Source: Pycnococcus provasolii (lineage: Eukaryota > Chlorophyta > Pseudoscourfieldiophyceae > Pseudoscourfieldiales > Pycnococcaceae). Taken from it: a stretch of DNA of 64,000 nt. A program made the position numbers and the translations under genes. The notes under the pieces were generated by a model. That model ran no database searches, was not told the origin of the DNA, and was given only the letters and a program-made list of their open reading frames with translations. Of the stretch, positions 38,695 through 48,415 are shown piece after piece. The DNA lies in contig OW568863.1 in the NCBI GenBank assembly GCA_938743325.2, positions 1,279,436-1,343,435 on the forward strand. The letters run 5' to 3'. The stretch's first letter is position 1. Each line of letters begins with the position of its first letter.

Positions 38695-38742
38695 TGCGCG
38701 CCTTAATTTAACCTCAAATTAAATGAGTTAACATAATACATT

Positions 38743-39587
38743 TTACTCAACGGTATTTGGCGTGGCTGGCTCGGTCGAGTGAACTGCGCTCGAACTTGCA
38801 CCGCCGGAGACTGGTTCTGGGGTCACCCGGCCCCCCAGCCGCCGTACCTCTTGTGTGCCCGTGCGAGAAAGGTTCGTCATCCGTGCATCCCTGAGAGCTT
38901 GGATAAACTCCGTGTACTGGATGGACCCATCGTTGTTGGCGTCCATGATACCGAAGAACTGGTCGCACTCTGCCTCCGTCAGGCACTCGCCGAGCTCGCA
39001 CATGACACCCTTAAACTCTTCGCTGCTTATGACGCCGTTCCCGTCTCGGTCGAAGAACTGGAACGCCTTGCTGAGTAGCTGTTCCTCCTCGTCCTCACTT
39101 CCAACGGACTTGCTCCATACGTGCAGAAAGTCGTTGTAGTCGTACCGCTCATCCTCCGGGTTGAATTTCGCCTCGATAAGTCTTTGCGCCATGGTCTTCT
39201 CCGAATTCTCCTCTTCGGAACCGCGGAAGAGTTCCTCAAGCTGCGCCGCGAGCTCGGAGTCGGTTGGATTTTGTCCCACCGCGCGAAGCAGTGCCTTAAG
39301 TTCCTGATACGAGAAACCGTCCTTGTCCACCTTTAGCTGGGAGAGCAGCTGTTCGGCACGTTCTGTTGATTATTTACAGTGCGTGCATGAGTTTGAGTTT
39401 GTGAGTTTGTGTTTATTAGCTTGCAAGCGCGCTGGGAAGGTAAACACGCAGAGTGTATTCGTTGCGTGCACGTACTCAGGTGGTCGTTTGTGAATCCCGC
39501 CGCGGTCGGGTCGAAGACTCGCTTTTTCTTCTTCGGAGCCTGCTTCTTTCCTCTGTTGTAGTTCCGGAAGCGCATGAACACGCTCAT
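38743..39587 (-). CDS. EF-hand calcium-binding protein (2 exons)
   Basis: Exon 1 is 39476-39587 and exon 2 is 38743-39362, giving 243 residues. Splicing joins ...GFTNDHLK to RAEQLLSQLKVDKDGF in frame. Two canonical EF-hands are visible: DRDGNGVISSEE and DANNDGSIQYTE, each with the 1,3,5,7,9,12 ligand pattern, plus a degenerate first hand (VDKDGFSYQEL). The basic N-terminus (KKQAPKKKKRVFDP) may be a membrane- or nucleic-acid-binding patch or a calmodulin-like target site. It is a Ca2+ sensor of the calmodulin/centrin superfamily with no enzymatic domain; its target is unknown. Confidence 0.88.
39363..39475 (-). other. Intron of the EF-hand gene
   Basis: Minus-strand donor CTGA|GTACGTGC and acceptor AATCAACAG|AACGTG, 113 bp. 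Splicing removes stop codons and joins a helix preceding the first EF-hand in frame. Confidence 0.88.
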
Positions 39588-39616
39588 GGTGCGGACGTCG
39601 TTGTCTTACTAAGGGC

Positions 39617-39648
39617 GTGTTGTGCTGTGCTGTGCTGTGCTGTGCTGT
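39617..39648. repeat. (TGTGC)n pentanucleotide repeat
   Basis: About six consecutive TGTGC units, 30 bases upstream of the EF-hand gene ATG on its 5' side. Confidence 0.9.
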
Positions 39649-39749
39649 GGCGGTGTGAGTTGAGAGGCGTGTGCCGGTGTGCGCAGTGCGGGTAAAGGGG
39701 CGAGCGTACGGGGACGGGGAGAGAGGGAGAAAGGGCAGTACCCGGTAGG

Positions 39750-39806
39750 AGAGAGAGAGGAGAGAGAGAGAGAGAGAGAGGAGGGGAGGGGAGGGGAGGG
39801 GAGTGG
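39750..39806. repeat. (GA)n followed by (GGGGA)n
   Basis: A purine-only tract: alternating GA for about 30 bases and then four GGGGA units. Purine/pyrimidine asymmetric DNA can form triplexes; no function is claimed. Confidence 0.9.
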
Positions 39807-40353
39807 AGTTCCTCCAGAGTGCAGAGGGCAGTCGCAGGACGAGTACTGCACCAGTAGTGCACTGCACACCGCTGTGATTGGGATGCACTGTAGTCTAATG
39901 TTATTTTCACGTAGACTCGTCGTCGGAACTGGGGGTCCATGTCGTGCAAACTGCAGGGCAGACACCTGGACGCCTTGGCGGGGCTCTCTCCCTTTTACCT
40001 CCCTCTCTCCAGACTCGCGCTCGCCCTTTCCTTCCCTGCAGTTCTTACCAGTCCAGCAGTCACCTCGCAGGTCCATCCTCCCACAACCCGACAACCGGCC
40101 CTCCAGCGGCCCCTCGCAGCGGCAACAGGCCAACAGTCACACGCTTGCACCAGGCACCTGGCACCTTGGGAGAGGTTGGCATGACAACGAGGGCCAACGC
40201 CATGACAAGAGGACACGCCGAAATCCCCATGGCACAAGCAGTGGATCCCCAAACTGCATGCGTTCTGTATGCAACCCCCCCACACGTTTGTATTTCCGAC
40301 GCGGAAGTCAAACGTCCCGTGCAAGGCGCGCGTCGCACTCACTTACTTGACAA

Positions 40354-40632
40354 ATGGTGGAGCTCGACGAGGCGACTATCCTGCTCATCACGTGCGTCGT
40401 TGTCGTATTCGGAACGCCAATTATACTCAAGTCGTTCCACATGATCAAGAACGTCATCAACGCAGACCCAGAAGAGGCAAAACAAAGAGGTGGGAAAAGA
40501 AAAAAACAAATAATAGAAGACGAGTGGGACTTCGAGGCGGAACTTGCCGAGGAGCTTGGAATTAAGCGAGACGAGGAAGAGGATGATCCGAAGAAGAAAA
40601 GGAAGAAGAAGAGGAGAGGAGGAGATGGCTGA
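40354..40632 (+). CDS. Small single-span membrane protein
   Basis: 92 residues. It begins with a short acidic head (VELDEAT) and one hydrophobic span (ILLITCVVVVFGTPIILKSF), followed by a charged cytoplasmic-type tail with WDFEAELAEELGIKRDEEEDD and a Lys/Arg-rich end. The layout, short and single-pass with a basic tail, resembles small ER or organelle membrane proteins, but no family is recognised. It starts at the first ATG after a long GC-rich leader. Confidence 0.6.
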   Translation: MVELDEATILLITCVVVVFGTPIILKSFHMIKNVINADPEEAKQRGGKRKKQIIEDEWDFEAELAEELGIKRDEEEDDPKKKRKKKRRGGDG

Positions 40633-40745
40633 ATGGACGTCTTGCTTCATCATACGCTGTATCCCGTATCGTGTAACTTTAAAGTCTTGTAAATGTATGT
40701 GTATTTTGTACAAATTCTGCTTACAACCTTCGACGTTGTTGTTCT

Positions 40746-41207
40746 TCAAAGTGCGCCCCAACGGCGTTCTCTCTCCGCAGCCTCGGCGCTATCAGCCGCT
40801 CCCACAAGCTCCGTCGCCGTTTGCAGAGCGCGCAGTCGCGCCGGCCCCACCGCAGAAGCCGCGTCCCCTCTCGTGACGCGCCAAGCTTTCGCCTGTTCGC
40901 TTTCCGTCGCTCCCGCCACCTCCGCGCCCCGCGCATTGCACAGCGTACCGTCAGGCAGCGCGAAGAGCGTACGCGCCGCCCCGTGCGTGCCCGCGGCTGC
41001 TGCCGCCGCCGCCCCTGTGGCCGCGGCCGCGGCTCTCACGCGCGGCTGCACTGACTTGACGTTGGCGACTCGCTTGCCTCCGACGTTGGAGACGGTGACT
41101 CTGTCCGCGACGAGCGTGGTGAGGCTTGCGTGAAAGTCTGCGGCGTCCGCAGGCAGTGCGCGGTACTCCCGCTTCGCCGCGTGTTCGCCGTGCGCGTTGC
41201 TCGTCAT
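40746..41207 (-). CDS. Hypothetical Ala-rich protein
   Basis: 153 residues, Ala-rich with a central low-complexity stretch (AAAAATGAAAAAAAG). The segment VADRVTVSNVGGKRVANVKSV looks like a short beta-sheet region and is the best candidate for an ordered domain. No family is recognised. It lies 113 bp from the 3' end of the small membrane-protein gene and is divergent from IleRS. Confidence 0.5.
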   Translation of the reverse strand: MTSNAHGEHAAKREYRALPADAADFHASLTTLVADRVTVSNVGGKRVANVKSVQPRVRAAAAATGAAAAAAAGTHGAARTLFALPDGTLCNARGAEVAGATESEQAKAWRVTRGDAASAVGPARLRALQTATELVGAADSAEAAERERRWGAL

Positions 41208-41266
41208 GGGACCGCGAGTGGCGTGGTTGGTGAAGCGCGACGGGCGAGGGGTGGTAGGGTGGTAGG

Positions 41267-41318
41267 GTTAGGGTTAGGGTTAGTAATCTTAGCCTTCCAG
41301 GGTTAGGGTGTAGGGTTA
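41267..41318 (+). repeat. Interstitial telomere-like (telobox) sequence
   Basis: GGGTTAGGGTTAGGGTTAG is followed by a diverged stretch and then GGGTTAGGG and TAGGGTTAC, about 160 bases upstream of the IleRS ATG. Similar short words occur at 3931-3944, 28803-28817 and 53018-53028. It may be a telobox promoter element or a relic of telomere insertion. Confidence 0.85.
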
Positions 41319-41475
41319 CTGCCGGGGATTGTGAGGTTAGTTTCGACCACACACGGACCGGTTGGCGTGTTATCCACCACAAAGAGGAGGGAGGAGGACC
41401 CCTCCTTCCCCCCCCTCCTCCGCCCCCCCTCCTCCGTCCCTCGTCGAAGCATTTTCCAACAACAGCCCGACGGCC

Positions 41476-44400
41476 ATGATGCTCGCGGCGAACAGACACA
41501 TCAAACACACCTCAGTCTCGCACTCTGCAGGATGGAGAAGGAACGTAGCGGTGCCGGGACGAGGATTCGCCGCAGCGGCAGCCGCGCAGCAGAAGCAAAA
41601 CCAAAAGCAGAAGAAGAAGAAGGAGGTGTCGCCGTACAAGGATACCATCTTGCTGCCCACGACGTCGTTCCAGCTGCGAGGGAACAGCCCGGTCAGAGAG
41701 CCGCAGATTCACAAGCAGTGGGAAGAGCGACGCATCTACGAGAGACTTGCCATCGAGCGCAAGGATGCTCCCACCTTCACGCTGCACGACGGACCGCCGT
41801 ATGCAAACGGAAGCCTTCACATGGGACACGCGCTCAACAAGGTGCTCAAGGACTTCATCAACAGGTACCACCTCCTGCAGGGAAAGCGTGCGCGGTATGT
41901 GCCAGGATGGGACACGCACGGACTTCCCATCGAGCTGAAGGTGCTGCAGGACATGAAGCCGGAGGAGCGTGCCAAGCTCACGTCCATCAAGCTGCGCGAA
42001 AAGGCGCGCAAGTTTGCGCTCAAGACGGTGGACGCGCAGCGCGATCAGTTCAAGAGGTTTGGCATCTGGGCGGACTGGGACGCGCCGTACCTCACGCTCG
42101 ACAAGGCGTACGAGGCGGGGCAGATGGAGGTGTTCATGCAGATGGTGCTGAACGGCCACATCTACCGAGGATTCAAGCCCGTGCACTGGTCGCCGTCCAG
42201 CAAGACGGCGCTCGCCGAGGCGGAGCTCGAGTACCCCGAGGGCCACACGAGCCGCAGCGTGTACGTCGCGTTCCCTGCCGTTGAGCTGAACGAGTCGCTT
42301 CCCTCGGAGGTGCGCGACGTTGCGAACGAGCTTGCCTTTGTTGTGTGGACCACAACTCCGTGGACGATGCCAGGCAACGCCGGCGTGGCTGTGAACGGCG
42401 ACCTTACCTACGCCGTGCTCGACTGCGGCGAGTCGTTCAGCGGATGCAGCAGCCGCTACCTGGTCGTCGCGCAGGATCTCGTCGACGAGCTCGTGCCTAA
42501 GCTGGGCATCGACGCCGAGGTGGTTCGCGTCGTGGCGGCTGTTCCCGGAAGCTCTTTCGCGGGAAGCACGTACGCCCACCCGATGTACACGAGCGAGCGA
42601 GGCGCCTCAGCGGCGTCGGCTGCACCGAAGGGCAGCCGCCCCGTGATCTCTCCCGTGGTCGTCGGTGGCGACTACATCACCACGGAGAGCGGCACGGGTC
42701 TCGTGCACACCGCGCCGGGGCACGGACAGGAGGACTACCTCGTTGGCATGCGCGAGGGACTTCCGATGATTAGCCCCGTGGACGACGAGGGCAAGTTCAC
42801 CGCCGACTGCGAGGATGGAGAGCTCGTGGGACTGAGCGTGCTGAAGGAGGGTAACGAGGCATGCATCGCGAAGCTAAGCGATGCGAAGGCGCTGCTGCTC
42901 GAGGAGAGCTACGCGCACAAGTACCCGTACGACTGGCGCACGAAGAAACCAACCATTTTCCGTGCCACGCAGCAGTGGTTTGCGAGCGTGGAAGGCTTCC
43001 GACCACAGGCGCTCGACGCGATTGACACCGTGCAGTGGATGCCCGCGGCGGGAGAGAAGCGCATCCGGAGCATGACGGAGGGTCGAAGTGACTGGTGCAT
43101 TTCGCGGCAGCGAATCTGGGGCGTGCCCATTCCAGTCTTCTACAAAAAGGACAACCCATCCGAGACGCTCATGGATGAGGAGAGCATGCGGCACATAATC
43201 TCCGTCATCTCAGAACGCGGCACAGACGCGTGGTTTTACCTGCCCGTGGAGGATTTGCTGCCACCCAGCCGGCGCGGTGAGGCTGACCAGTGGGAAAGGG
43301 GAACGGATACAATGGACGTTTGGTTCGACTCGGGCAGCAGCTGGAACGGCGTTCTGCAGGCTAGGAGAAAGAGCGGCGAGATGGAGGAGCTATCGTATCC
43401 TGCGGATCTTTACCTGGAGGGTTCCGACCAGCACCGAGGCTGGTTCCAGAGCAGCCTGCTCACGTCCGTGGCATCGAACGGCATGGCGCCGTACAAGGCT
43501 GTGCTAACGCACGGCTTTGTGCTTGACGAAAAGGGCTTCAAAATGTCCAAGTCGCTCGGCAATGTCGTGGATCCGCTCGAGGTCATTAACGGAGGAAAGG
43601 ATGCAAAGAAAAATCCTCCATACGGTGCGGACGTTCTTCGCCTGTGGGTGAGCAGCGTCGACTACACCGGCGACGTGCTCATTGGCGATAACGTGATCAA
43701 GCAGACGAGCGAGTTCTACCGCAAGCTTCGAGGCATGCTGCGCTTCTTGATAGGCAACCTCGACGACTTCACGGCGTCGGATGCCGCGTCAATCGATGTC
43801 GAATCGCTGCCGGGCATTGACAGGTACCTGCTGCAGCGATGCGCGAAATTCATGCAGGAGGCTGAGTCGGCGTACGAGTCGTACCAGTTCAGCCGCATGT
43901 ACTCTGAGCTTCAGATTCTCGTGAGCGAGCTGAGCTCATTCTTCTTCGACGTCTCGAAAGACCGCCTCTACATTCAGGCGAAGGGTGGCGAAAGCCGTCG
44001 CGCGTGTCAGCGTGCACTGTACGGCGTGCTGCAGTGCATGCTTCCCGTGCTTGCACCGATCGCACCGCACATGACGGAGGATGCCTACGCCGCGTCGCAG
44101 CTGGCGCAGGTGGACGGTGCACCCGACTCGATATTCGCTCTTGGTTGGTTTGGCGAACATTCCGCATGGCGATCGCTTCTGACTGCCGAGGAGGAAGCTC
44201 GGTGGGCAAGTGTCCTTCAGCTCCGCGACGCCGCCAATAAGGGCATCGAGGACATGCGCAACGCCAAGGCTGTCGGTGCAAGCCTCGAGTCGCAGGTACT
44301 GATCGCAATCCGCGGCGGGGACGGCGTGAGCACGGAGTCAGCCGAGGTGCTGCGTGCTCTTTGCTGCGACGGTGCACAGGGAACGTCGCCGGATGCGCTG

Positions 44401-44685
44401 CGGTACGTATTCCTTGCAAGCCAGGTGCGCGTGGTTGAGGGTGTCGACGAGCTCGAGGGCCTCGTTGAGGCTGGCACCAAGCCCGTTGTCGTTGAGACGG
44501 AGGCGTTTGGCGAGGTGGTCGTTGGTGTGGCCAAGGCTGAGGGCGCGAAGTGCTCGCGCTGCTGGAACTACTCAGGCCGCGTGGGGAGCGATCCAAATCA
44601 CCCTGATTTGTGCGAGAGGTGCGCGCCGGTCGTGGTGGAAGAATTCGGCATGCAGGCAGCACCAAAAACACCAGTGAGCGTGTAA
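41476..44685 (+). CDS. Isoleucyl-tRNA synthetase, organellar (bacterial type)
   Basis: 1069 residues. Class I signatures: PPYANGSLHMGHALNK (HIGH) and GFKMSKSLGNVVDP (KMSKS), with the C-terminal zinc motif CSRCWNYSGRVG...CERC. The editing domain is present (GTGLVHTAPGHGQEDY). It charges tRNA-Ile with isoleucine and clears misactivated valine. The sequence is of bacterial IleRS1 type with a Zn tail, as in plastids and mitochondria, not the cytosolic eukaryotic type. The first ~50 residues (Met/Ala/Lys/Gln-rich, few acids) form a dual-targeting-like presequence. The ATG at 41476 was preferred over the open frame upstream. Confidence 0.95.
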   Translation: MMLAANRHIKHTSVSHSAGWRRNVAVPGRGFAAAAAAQQKQNQKQKKKKEVSPYKDTILLPTTSFQLRGNSPVREPQIHKQWEERRIYERLAIERKDAPTFTLHDGPPYANGSLHMGHALNKVLKDFINRYHLLQGKRARYVPGWDTHGLPIELKVLQDMKPEERAKLTSIKLREKARKFALKTVDAQRDQFKRFGIWADWDAPYLTLDKAYEAGQMEVFMQMVLNGHIYRGFKPVHWSPSSKTALAEAELEYPEGHTSRSVYVAFPAVELNESLPSEVRDVANELAFVVWTTTPWTMPGNAGVAVNGDLTYAVLDCGESFSGCSSRYLVVAQDLVDELVPKLGIDAEVVRVVAAVPGSSFAGSTYAHPMYTSERGASAASAAPKGSRPVISPVVVGGDYITTESGTGLVHTAPGHGQEDYLVGMREGLPMISPVDDEGKFTADCEDGELVGLSVLKEGNEACIAKLSDAKALLLEESYAHKYPYDWRTKKPTIFRATQQWFASVEGFRPQALDAIDTVQWMPAAGEKRIRSMTEGRSDWCISRQRIWGVPIPVFYKKDNPSETLMDEESMRHIISVISERGTDAWFYLPVEDLLPPSRRGEADQWERGTDTMDVWFDSGSSWNGVLQARRKSGEMEELSYPADLYLEGSDQHRGWFQSSLLTSVASNGMAPYKAVLTHGFVLDEKGFKMSKSLGNVVDPLEVINGGKDAKKNPPYGADVLRLWVSSVDYTGDVLIGDNVIKQTSEFYRKLRGMLRFLIGNLDDFTASDAASIDVESLPGIDRYLLQRCAKFMQEAESAYESYQFSRMYSELQILVSELSSFFFDVSKDRLYIQAKGGESRRACQRALYGVLQCMLPVLAPIAPHMTEDAYAASQLAQVDGAPDSIFALGWFGEHSAWRSLLTAEEEARWASVLQLRDAANKGIEDMRNAKAVGASLESQVLIAIRGGDGVSTESAEVLRALCCDGAQGTSPDALRYVFLASQVRVVEGVDELEGLVEAGTKPVVVETEAFGEVVVGVAKAEGAKCSRCWNYSGRVGSDPNHPDLCERCAPVVVEEFGMQAAPKTPVSV

Positions 44686-44768
44686 CGTCTTTCTCTTTCT
44701 TTGTGTCCGTTGGTTCCTTGAAAAACAAAAAAGAATAAGTTAGTGTATGATATGCTGTACATATTGAG

Positions 44769-46658
44769 TTACAATTGCGTTTCTGTAGTTTGGCTTTGGT
44801 TTTTGGCTGGTCGTCCACGTTTTTTGGCTGGTCCTTTTTTCAACCGTTTTTTGGCTGGTCGTCCACGTTTTTGACTCGACATACCAAGGACGCGTCCCAC
44901 CTCATTCAGGCCGCCGAGCTTCCTCACGTCATACCTGAATTTCGCACCGCGTTTCCCCGCAGCCTTCGTCTCCAGAATCGTGGGGATCCTCTCTGCGCCA
45001 GTATCAGCGATAAAACGTCGCACACGTTCCCATCGCTCCTCCACGGTGTTAACTTTCTTGTACGACCTACGCGTCATCTTGAGTACACGCCTGACCTGCA
45101 GTGGACCCCCAAGCTCCTTAATGTCGCGCGCAACTTCCTCATGCCCAGCCTCGATAAGTTGCGCCATCGTGGGAAACTTTTCCATGCCGTTGGCGTACAT
45201 GAAGCTTCTCACGCGCTGCCACTTCAGGCGAACCGCCTCCTCAAAATCCATAGTTTCGAGCCAATCACCAATCATCTTGCGAAATCCACCGTGCATCGCG
45301 CTCGCCTCGTGAAACATATTGCGCATTCCCGCACCACGAATCCTCACATCCGTGTCCAATACCAACGCCTCCTCCTCCCATCGGTCGCCTCGTCCATGGG
45401 TCGCGCGTCGGTGACGAGCCTGATATGCATGCCATGTCTCCACGACGCACTTTACATCTTGCATGTCCACGTACTGTTCATGCGTAGCGACGTACTCGTC
45501 GTCGAAGACAACTAGCGGATGCTCACCCGGAAAGCCACATTCAAGCTGCTGTGACTGTTGCTGCTGGTATCCGACATCGTGCGCGTCACTCGACGACGAA
45601 GATTTGACATTCGCAGCGTCACCACCGTCTCTGCGGGAACGGAAGCGATGCAACAGGTAGGCGGGCGGAGCGGCATGCATGCCATCGCCAACGAACATAC
45701 TTGCGTGCTTCACGGCGTATTCCGGCGCAACCTCCAAGAACCCGCGCGGAAGTCGAGGTCGGGAGAGAGCACCGTCGAGTGCCGAGTGCATTGGCTCACC
45801 GCGGTACGACCGTGGCAGTAAGCAGAGCGTGTCGATCAGCTCCGCGCAGCCTTGCACTGTGCGAACGAGCTTGCCATAGTCGACACTCTGCAGCACGTTG
45901 TCAGCATCAAGCACGCTGCATTCGTCGTTGTGCACATTATCTGCGCACACTTCTTTAGGCGGCAGCTGTGGAGGGGGCACTTCATCCCACGACACGCCCG
46001 CGATCCAACCACTCACGAGAAGGCCCGTATTTGGTATGAGGCTTTTCATCTGCGAGTCGCTCCAAACGACGTCCGAAGGTTGTTGACGCTCACGCGGTAG
46101 TGCGGGCAGGAACGCCTCGAGCTCCCAGACGCGCTCAATCAGTGGGCCACGCACGCTGGATTCCATCGCGTTTTCGTCAATGTGTGCGAAGTCACGGCTC
46201 ATCTCTCCGTAGCTTGCGGCGCTGTTCGTCACGACGATCAAGTCAAAGTCTTTTGCGACTCTCGAAATGTGCGTCGGCGTTCCGTCACGCTCGTTCACGC
46301 TCGCGCCGAGCAGGCTGGCAACTTGTGCGACAAGCTTAGGCCTCGGGTCGGGTTCGAACTGCCTGGCGGTCGCTGCCGACTTGACGTCGAAGGCTCCCGC
46401 GAGACCTCGTCGTTCCGCGAAAGCGACGAAGATGGACGACGCGAGCAGGCTCCAGAAGTCGTTTTGCTCGTCCACAAAGATGATTGACAGCGCCTGCGAG
46501 CTCCTTGTGTGCGGGTCGCCGAGAGTGTACACCGACTTCTCGCCCGTGTCACGGTCGTGCGCCGTGCAGTATCTTCTCCTTCCCGTCCTCCTTGCTCGCG
46601 GCGTCGTTCTGTGTGCGCCTGTGCCTCTGGCGTGCGCGACTCGTTGCGTCGCCCCCAT
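44769..46658 (-). CDS. Pseudo-LMW-phosphatase fused to DNA-binding-like repeats and AT-hooks
   Basis: 629 residues from the ATG at 46658. Residues ~50-150 resemble a low-molecular-weight tyrosine phosphatase fold (LSIIFVDEQNDFWSLLASSIF, FDVKSAATARQFEPDPR, AKDFDLIVVTN), but the catalytic C-x5-R loop is replaced by acidic and aromatic residues, so it should be inactive. A middle part is Asp/Cys-rich with no known domain. The C-terminus has two ~50-residue repeats (W-x-RV-R-F...FPTMAQLIEAG...IKELGG...RRVLKM) followed by two RGRPAK AT-hook-like motifs. It is probably a nuclear DNA-associated protein. Fold assignment is by eye. Confidence 0.6.
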   Translation of the reverse strand: MGATQRVAHARGTGAHRTTPRARRTGRRRYCTAHDRDTGEKSVYTLGDPHTRSSQALSIIFVDEQNDFWSLLASSIFVAFAERRGLAGAFDVKSAATARQFEPDPRPKLVAQVASLLGASVNERDGTPTHISRVAKDFDLIVVTNSAASYGEMSRDFAHIDENAMESSVRGPLIERVWELEAFLPALPRERQQPSDVVWSDSQMKSLIPNTGLLVSGWIAGVSWDEVPPPQLPPKEVCADNVHNDECSVLDADNVLQSVDYGKLVRTVQGCAELIDTLCLLPRSYRGEPMHSALDGALSRPRLPRGFLEVAPEYAVKHASMFVGDGMHAAPPAYLLHRFRSRRDGGDAANVKSSSSSDAHDVGYQQQQSQQLECGFPGEHPLVVFDDEYVATHEQYVDMQDVKCVVETWHAYQARHRRATHGRGDRWEEEALVLDTDVRIRGAGMRNMFHEASAMHGGFRKMIGDWLETMDFEEAVRLKWQRVRSFMYANGMEKFPTMAQLIEAGHEEVARDIKELGGPLQVRRVLKMTRRSYKKVNTVEERWERVRRFIADTGAERIPTILETKAAGKRGAKFRYDVRKLGGLNEVGRVLGMSSQKRGRPAKKRLKKGPAKKRGRPAKNQSQTTETQL

Positions 46659-46989
46659 GGGAGGGCGAAGGGCGGAGGGCAAGAGGGCGTGTGATGGGGG
46701 ACCGGCCCTCCCCTCCCAGCCTCTCGTTCGGGTTCTGATCCGCAAGTGGATTTCTCCCCCGACGCCTCCCTCCCCTCCCCGATCGTCCCCGACCCCTCCA
46801 CAGCGCCCGGCGTCGTCCCAACACCAGCGCCGATTCCCAACGCATCGGGAGCGCATCGCGTTGTCGATGCGTGTCGCTGGACGGGGTGTCGCGACACCTC
46901 AACCGTGTCACAGACACAACAGGGGCAACTCCCTATACACACCCGCTGCTTGCGTGCGACGAGGGGAGCGAGCCAGACGGCTACCAGCC
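46659..46989. promoter_or_regulatory. Divergent promoter region
   Basis: 331 bp between the ATGs of the pseudo-phosphatase and CofD-like genes, C/T-rich in its middle (CCTCCCTCCCCTCCCCGATC). No specific site is recognised. Confidence 0.35.
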
Positions 46990-48342
46990 ATGGTGGAGCC
47001 GAGTGCCGCGGTGGATGCGGTGGAGGAGATTTCGCACGAGGAGGTGGAGGTGCTCAGGGCGGAGAACGACAGGCTCAGGGCGGAGAACGAGCAGCTGCGT
47101 GCGGCGGCGGAGTCAGTGGGTGTGGATCCGGACCACATGCCGCCCAACTTGGTCGTGTTCAGCGGCGGCACGGCGTTCAACAGCGTCGCAGAGCACCTTT
47201 CTGCCTACACGAGAAGAGTGAGCCACGTTCTGCCCGTGTCCGACGACGGCGGCTCCACCGCGGAGATTGTGCGCGTTCTCGGCGGACCGGCAGTGGGTGA
47301 CATACGCTCGCGCTGCCTTCGCCTTTCAGACGAGAGCGACGAGGAGGCGCGCGCCGTGAAGCGCCTGTTGAAGCACCGCCTGACCAAGTCGAGCAGCAAG
47401 GATGCGAAGCTCGAGTGGAACGCCGTCGTCGAGGGCGCTCATCCGCTCTGGGATAATGTCAGCGGGCCATACAAGCACACGATTCGAAGCTTTCTCGTGC
47501 ACTTCCAGAGCCAGATTCTTCGGCATGCCACCGAACAGTTCGACTTTTCCGGCGGTTCCATTGGCAACTTCTTCTTCGCCGGCGCGCGCACCTTCTTCCG
47601 ATCTATGGACGCGGCAATCTTCCTGTACAGCCGGGTGAGCGGTATCCCACCAGAGAGCCACGTACTTCCTGCAGTGGACACGGAGGGTATCGTGAACCTC
47701 GGCGCGGAGCTGCGTGACGGAAGCATCATTCGCGGGCAGAACGCAATCAGCCACCCGTCGTCAGCGGCACAAGGCGTGGTGGACGTAAAGAGCTCGTGCG
47801 ACGAGCCGCTCGACTCGAAGATCCACCGCATCTTGTACGTGGGCAGCGAATCGCTGACGAACCACTTCGAAGTGTTCCCGCGCGTCAACGGCGACGTGAT
47901 ACGCGCGCTGCACAGCAGCGATCTTGTGCTCTACGGTATGGGATCGCTGTACACGTCGATCTGTCCAAGCCTCGTGCTCATTGGTGTGGGCGAGGCGATT
48001 GCGGCTCTGCGCAGTGCTCCCAAGGTACTCATCATGAACGGCAGCCACGACCGCGAGACTCATGGCATGTCCGCAGCAGACTTTGTGCGCGCCGTGACAG
48101 ATGCGTTGAATCGCTACTCGTGCAGCCACACGGACAAGATCCTTCGTCATGCGCCGAGTGAGTATGTCACGCACATCGTCGTTCCAGAGGGTTGCGAGAT
48201 TCCCGTCGACCGGGAAGCGCTCGCAAGCATCGGCGTGGTGAAGATCGTGGAGGTATCCTCGATGCAGGAGGATGACCGACTCGTGTACGAACCTGCCGCG
48301 CTCGTGGACGCCATCAAGGCGATTCACGATTCGTATTCATAG
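46990..48342 (+). CDS. CofD/YvcK-family protein
   Basis: 450 residues. A short N-terminal coiled coil (EEVEVLRAENDRLRAENEQL) precedes a YvcK/CofD Rossmann-type domain: NLVVFSGGTAFNSV, HVLPVSDDGGSTAEIVR, FSGGSIGNFFFAG, VNGDVIRALHSSDLVLYGMGSLYTSI. Bacterial YvcK binds UDP-GlcNAc and controls carbon flow and cell wall; CofD transfers a lactyl-phosphate to F420 precursors. Eukaryotic members (including a yeast YNL011C type) have unknown function. The ATG at 46990 is used; the frame open upstream to 46267 overlaps the divergent gene and is not coding. Confidence 0.85.
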   Translation: MVEPSAAVDAVEEISHEEVEVLRAENDRLRAENEQLRAAAESVGVDPDHMPPNLVVFSGGTAFNSVAEHLSAYTRRVSHVLPVSDDGGSTAEIVRVLGGPAVGDIRSRCLRLSDESDEEARAVKRLLKHRLTKSSSKDAKLEWNAVVEGAHPLWDNVSGPYKHTIRSFLVHFQSQILRHATEQFDFSGGSIGNFFFAGARTFFRSMDAAIFLYSRVSGIPPESHVLPAVDTEGIVNLGAELRDGSIIRGQNAISHPSSAAQGVVDVKSSCDEPLDSKIHRILYVGSESLTNHFEVFPRVNGDVIRALHSSDLVLYGMGSLYTSICPSLVLIGVGEAIAALRSAPKVLIMNGSHDRETHGMSAADFVRAVTDALNRYSCSHTDKILRHAPSEYVTHIVVPEGCEIPVDREALASIGVVKIVEVSSMQEDDRLVYEPAALVDAIKAIHDSYS

Positions 48343-48415
48343 CCTTTTTTTAATAGAATAGTAAACTAAAAAAACGTTTTTTGTGACACAGCTGTATGTA
48401 AGAAGTAGAAGCAAA

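Larger units (their letters stand above)
39588..40353. other. Long divergent intergenic region with simple repeats
   Basis: 766 bp between divergent ATGs. It holds a (TGTGC) run (about 39617-39648), a (GA)n/(GGGGA)n block (39750-39805) and otherwise no protein-like frame. The GA tract may be a promoter-proximal element, a common position for such repeats. No RNA gene is recognised. Confidence 0.5.

Noticed and set aside
46267-46989. Long N-terminal extension of the CofD-like protein
   Set aside because: The open frame overlaps the antisense pseudo-phosphatase gene and starts with a non-ATG codon; the ATG at 46990 precedes a normal coiled coil.
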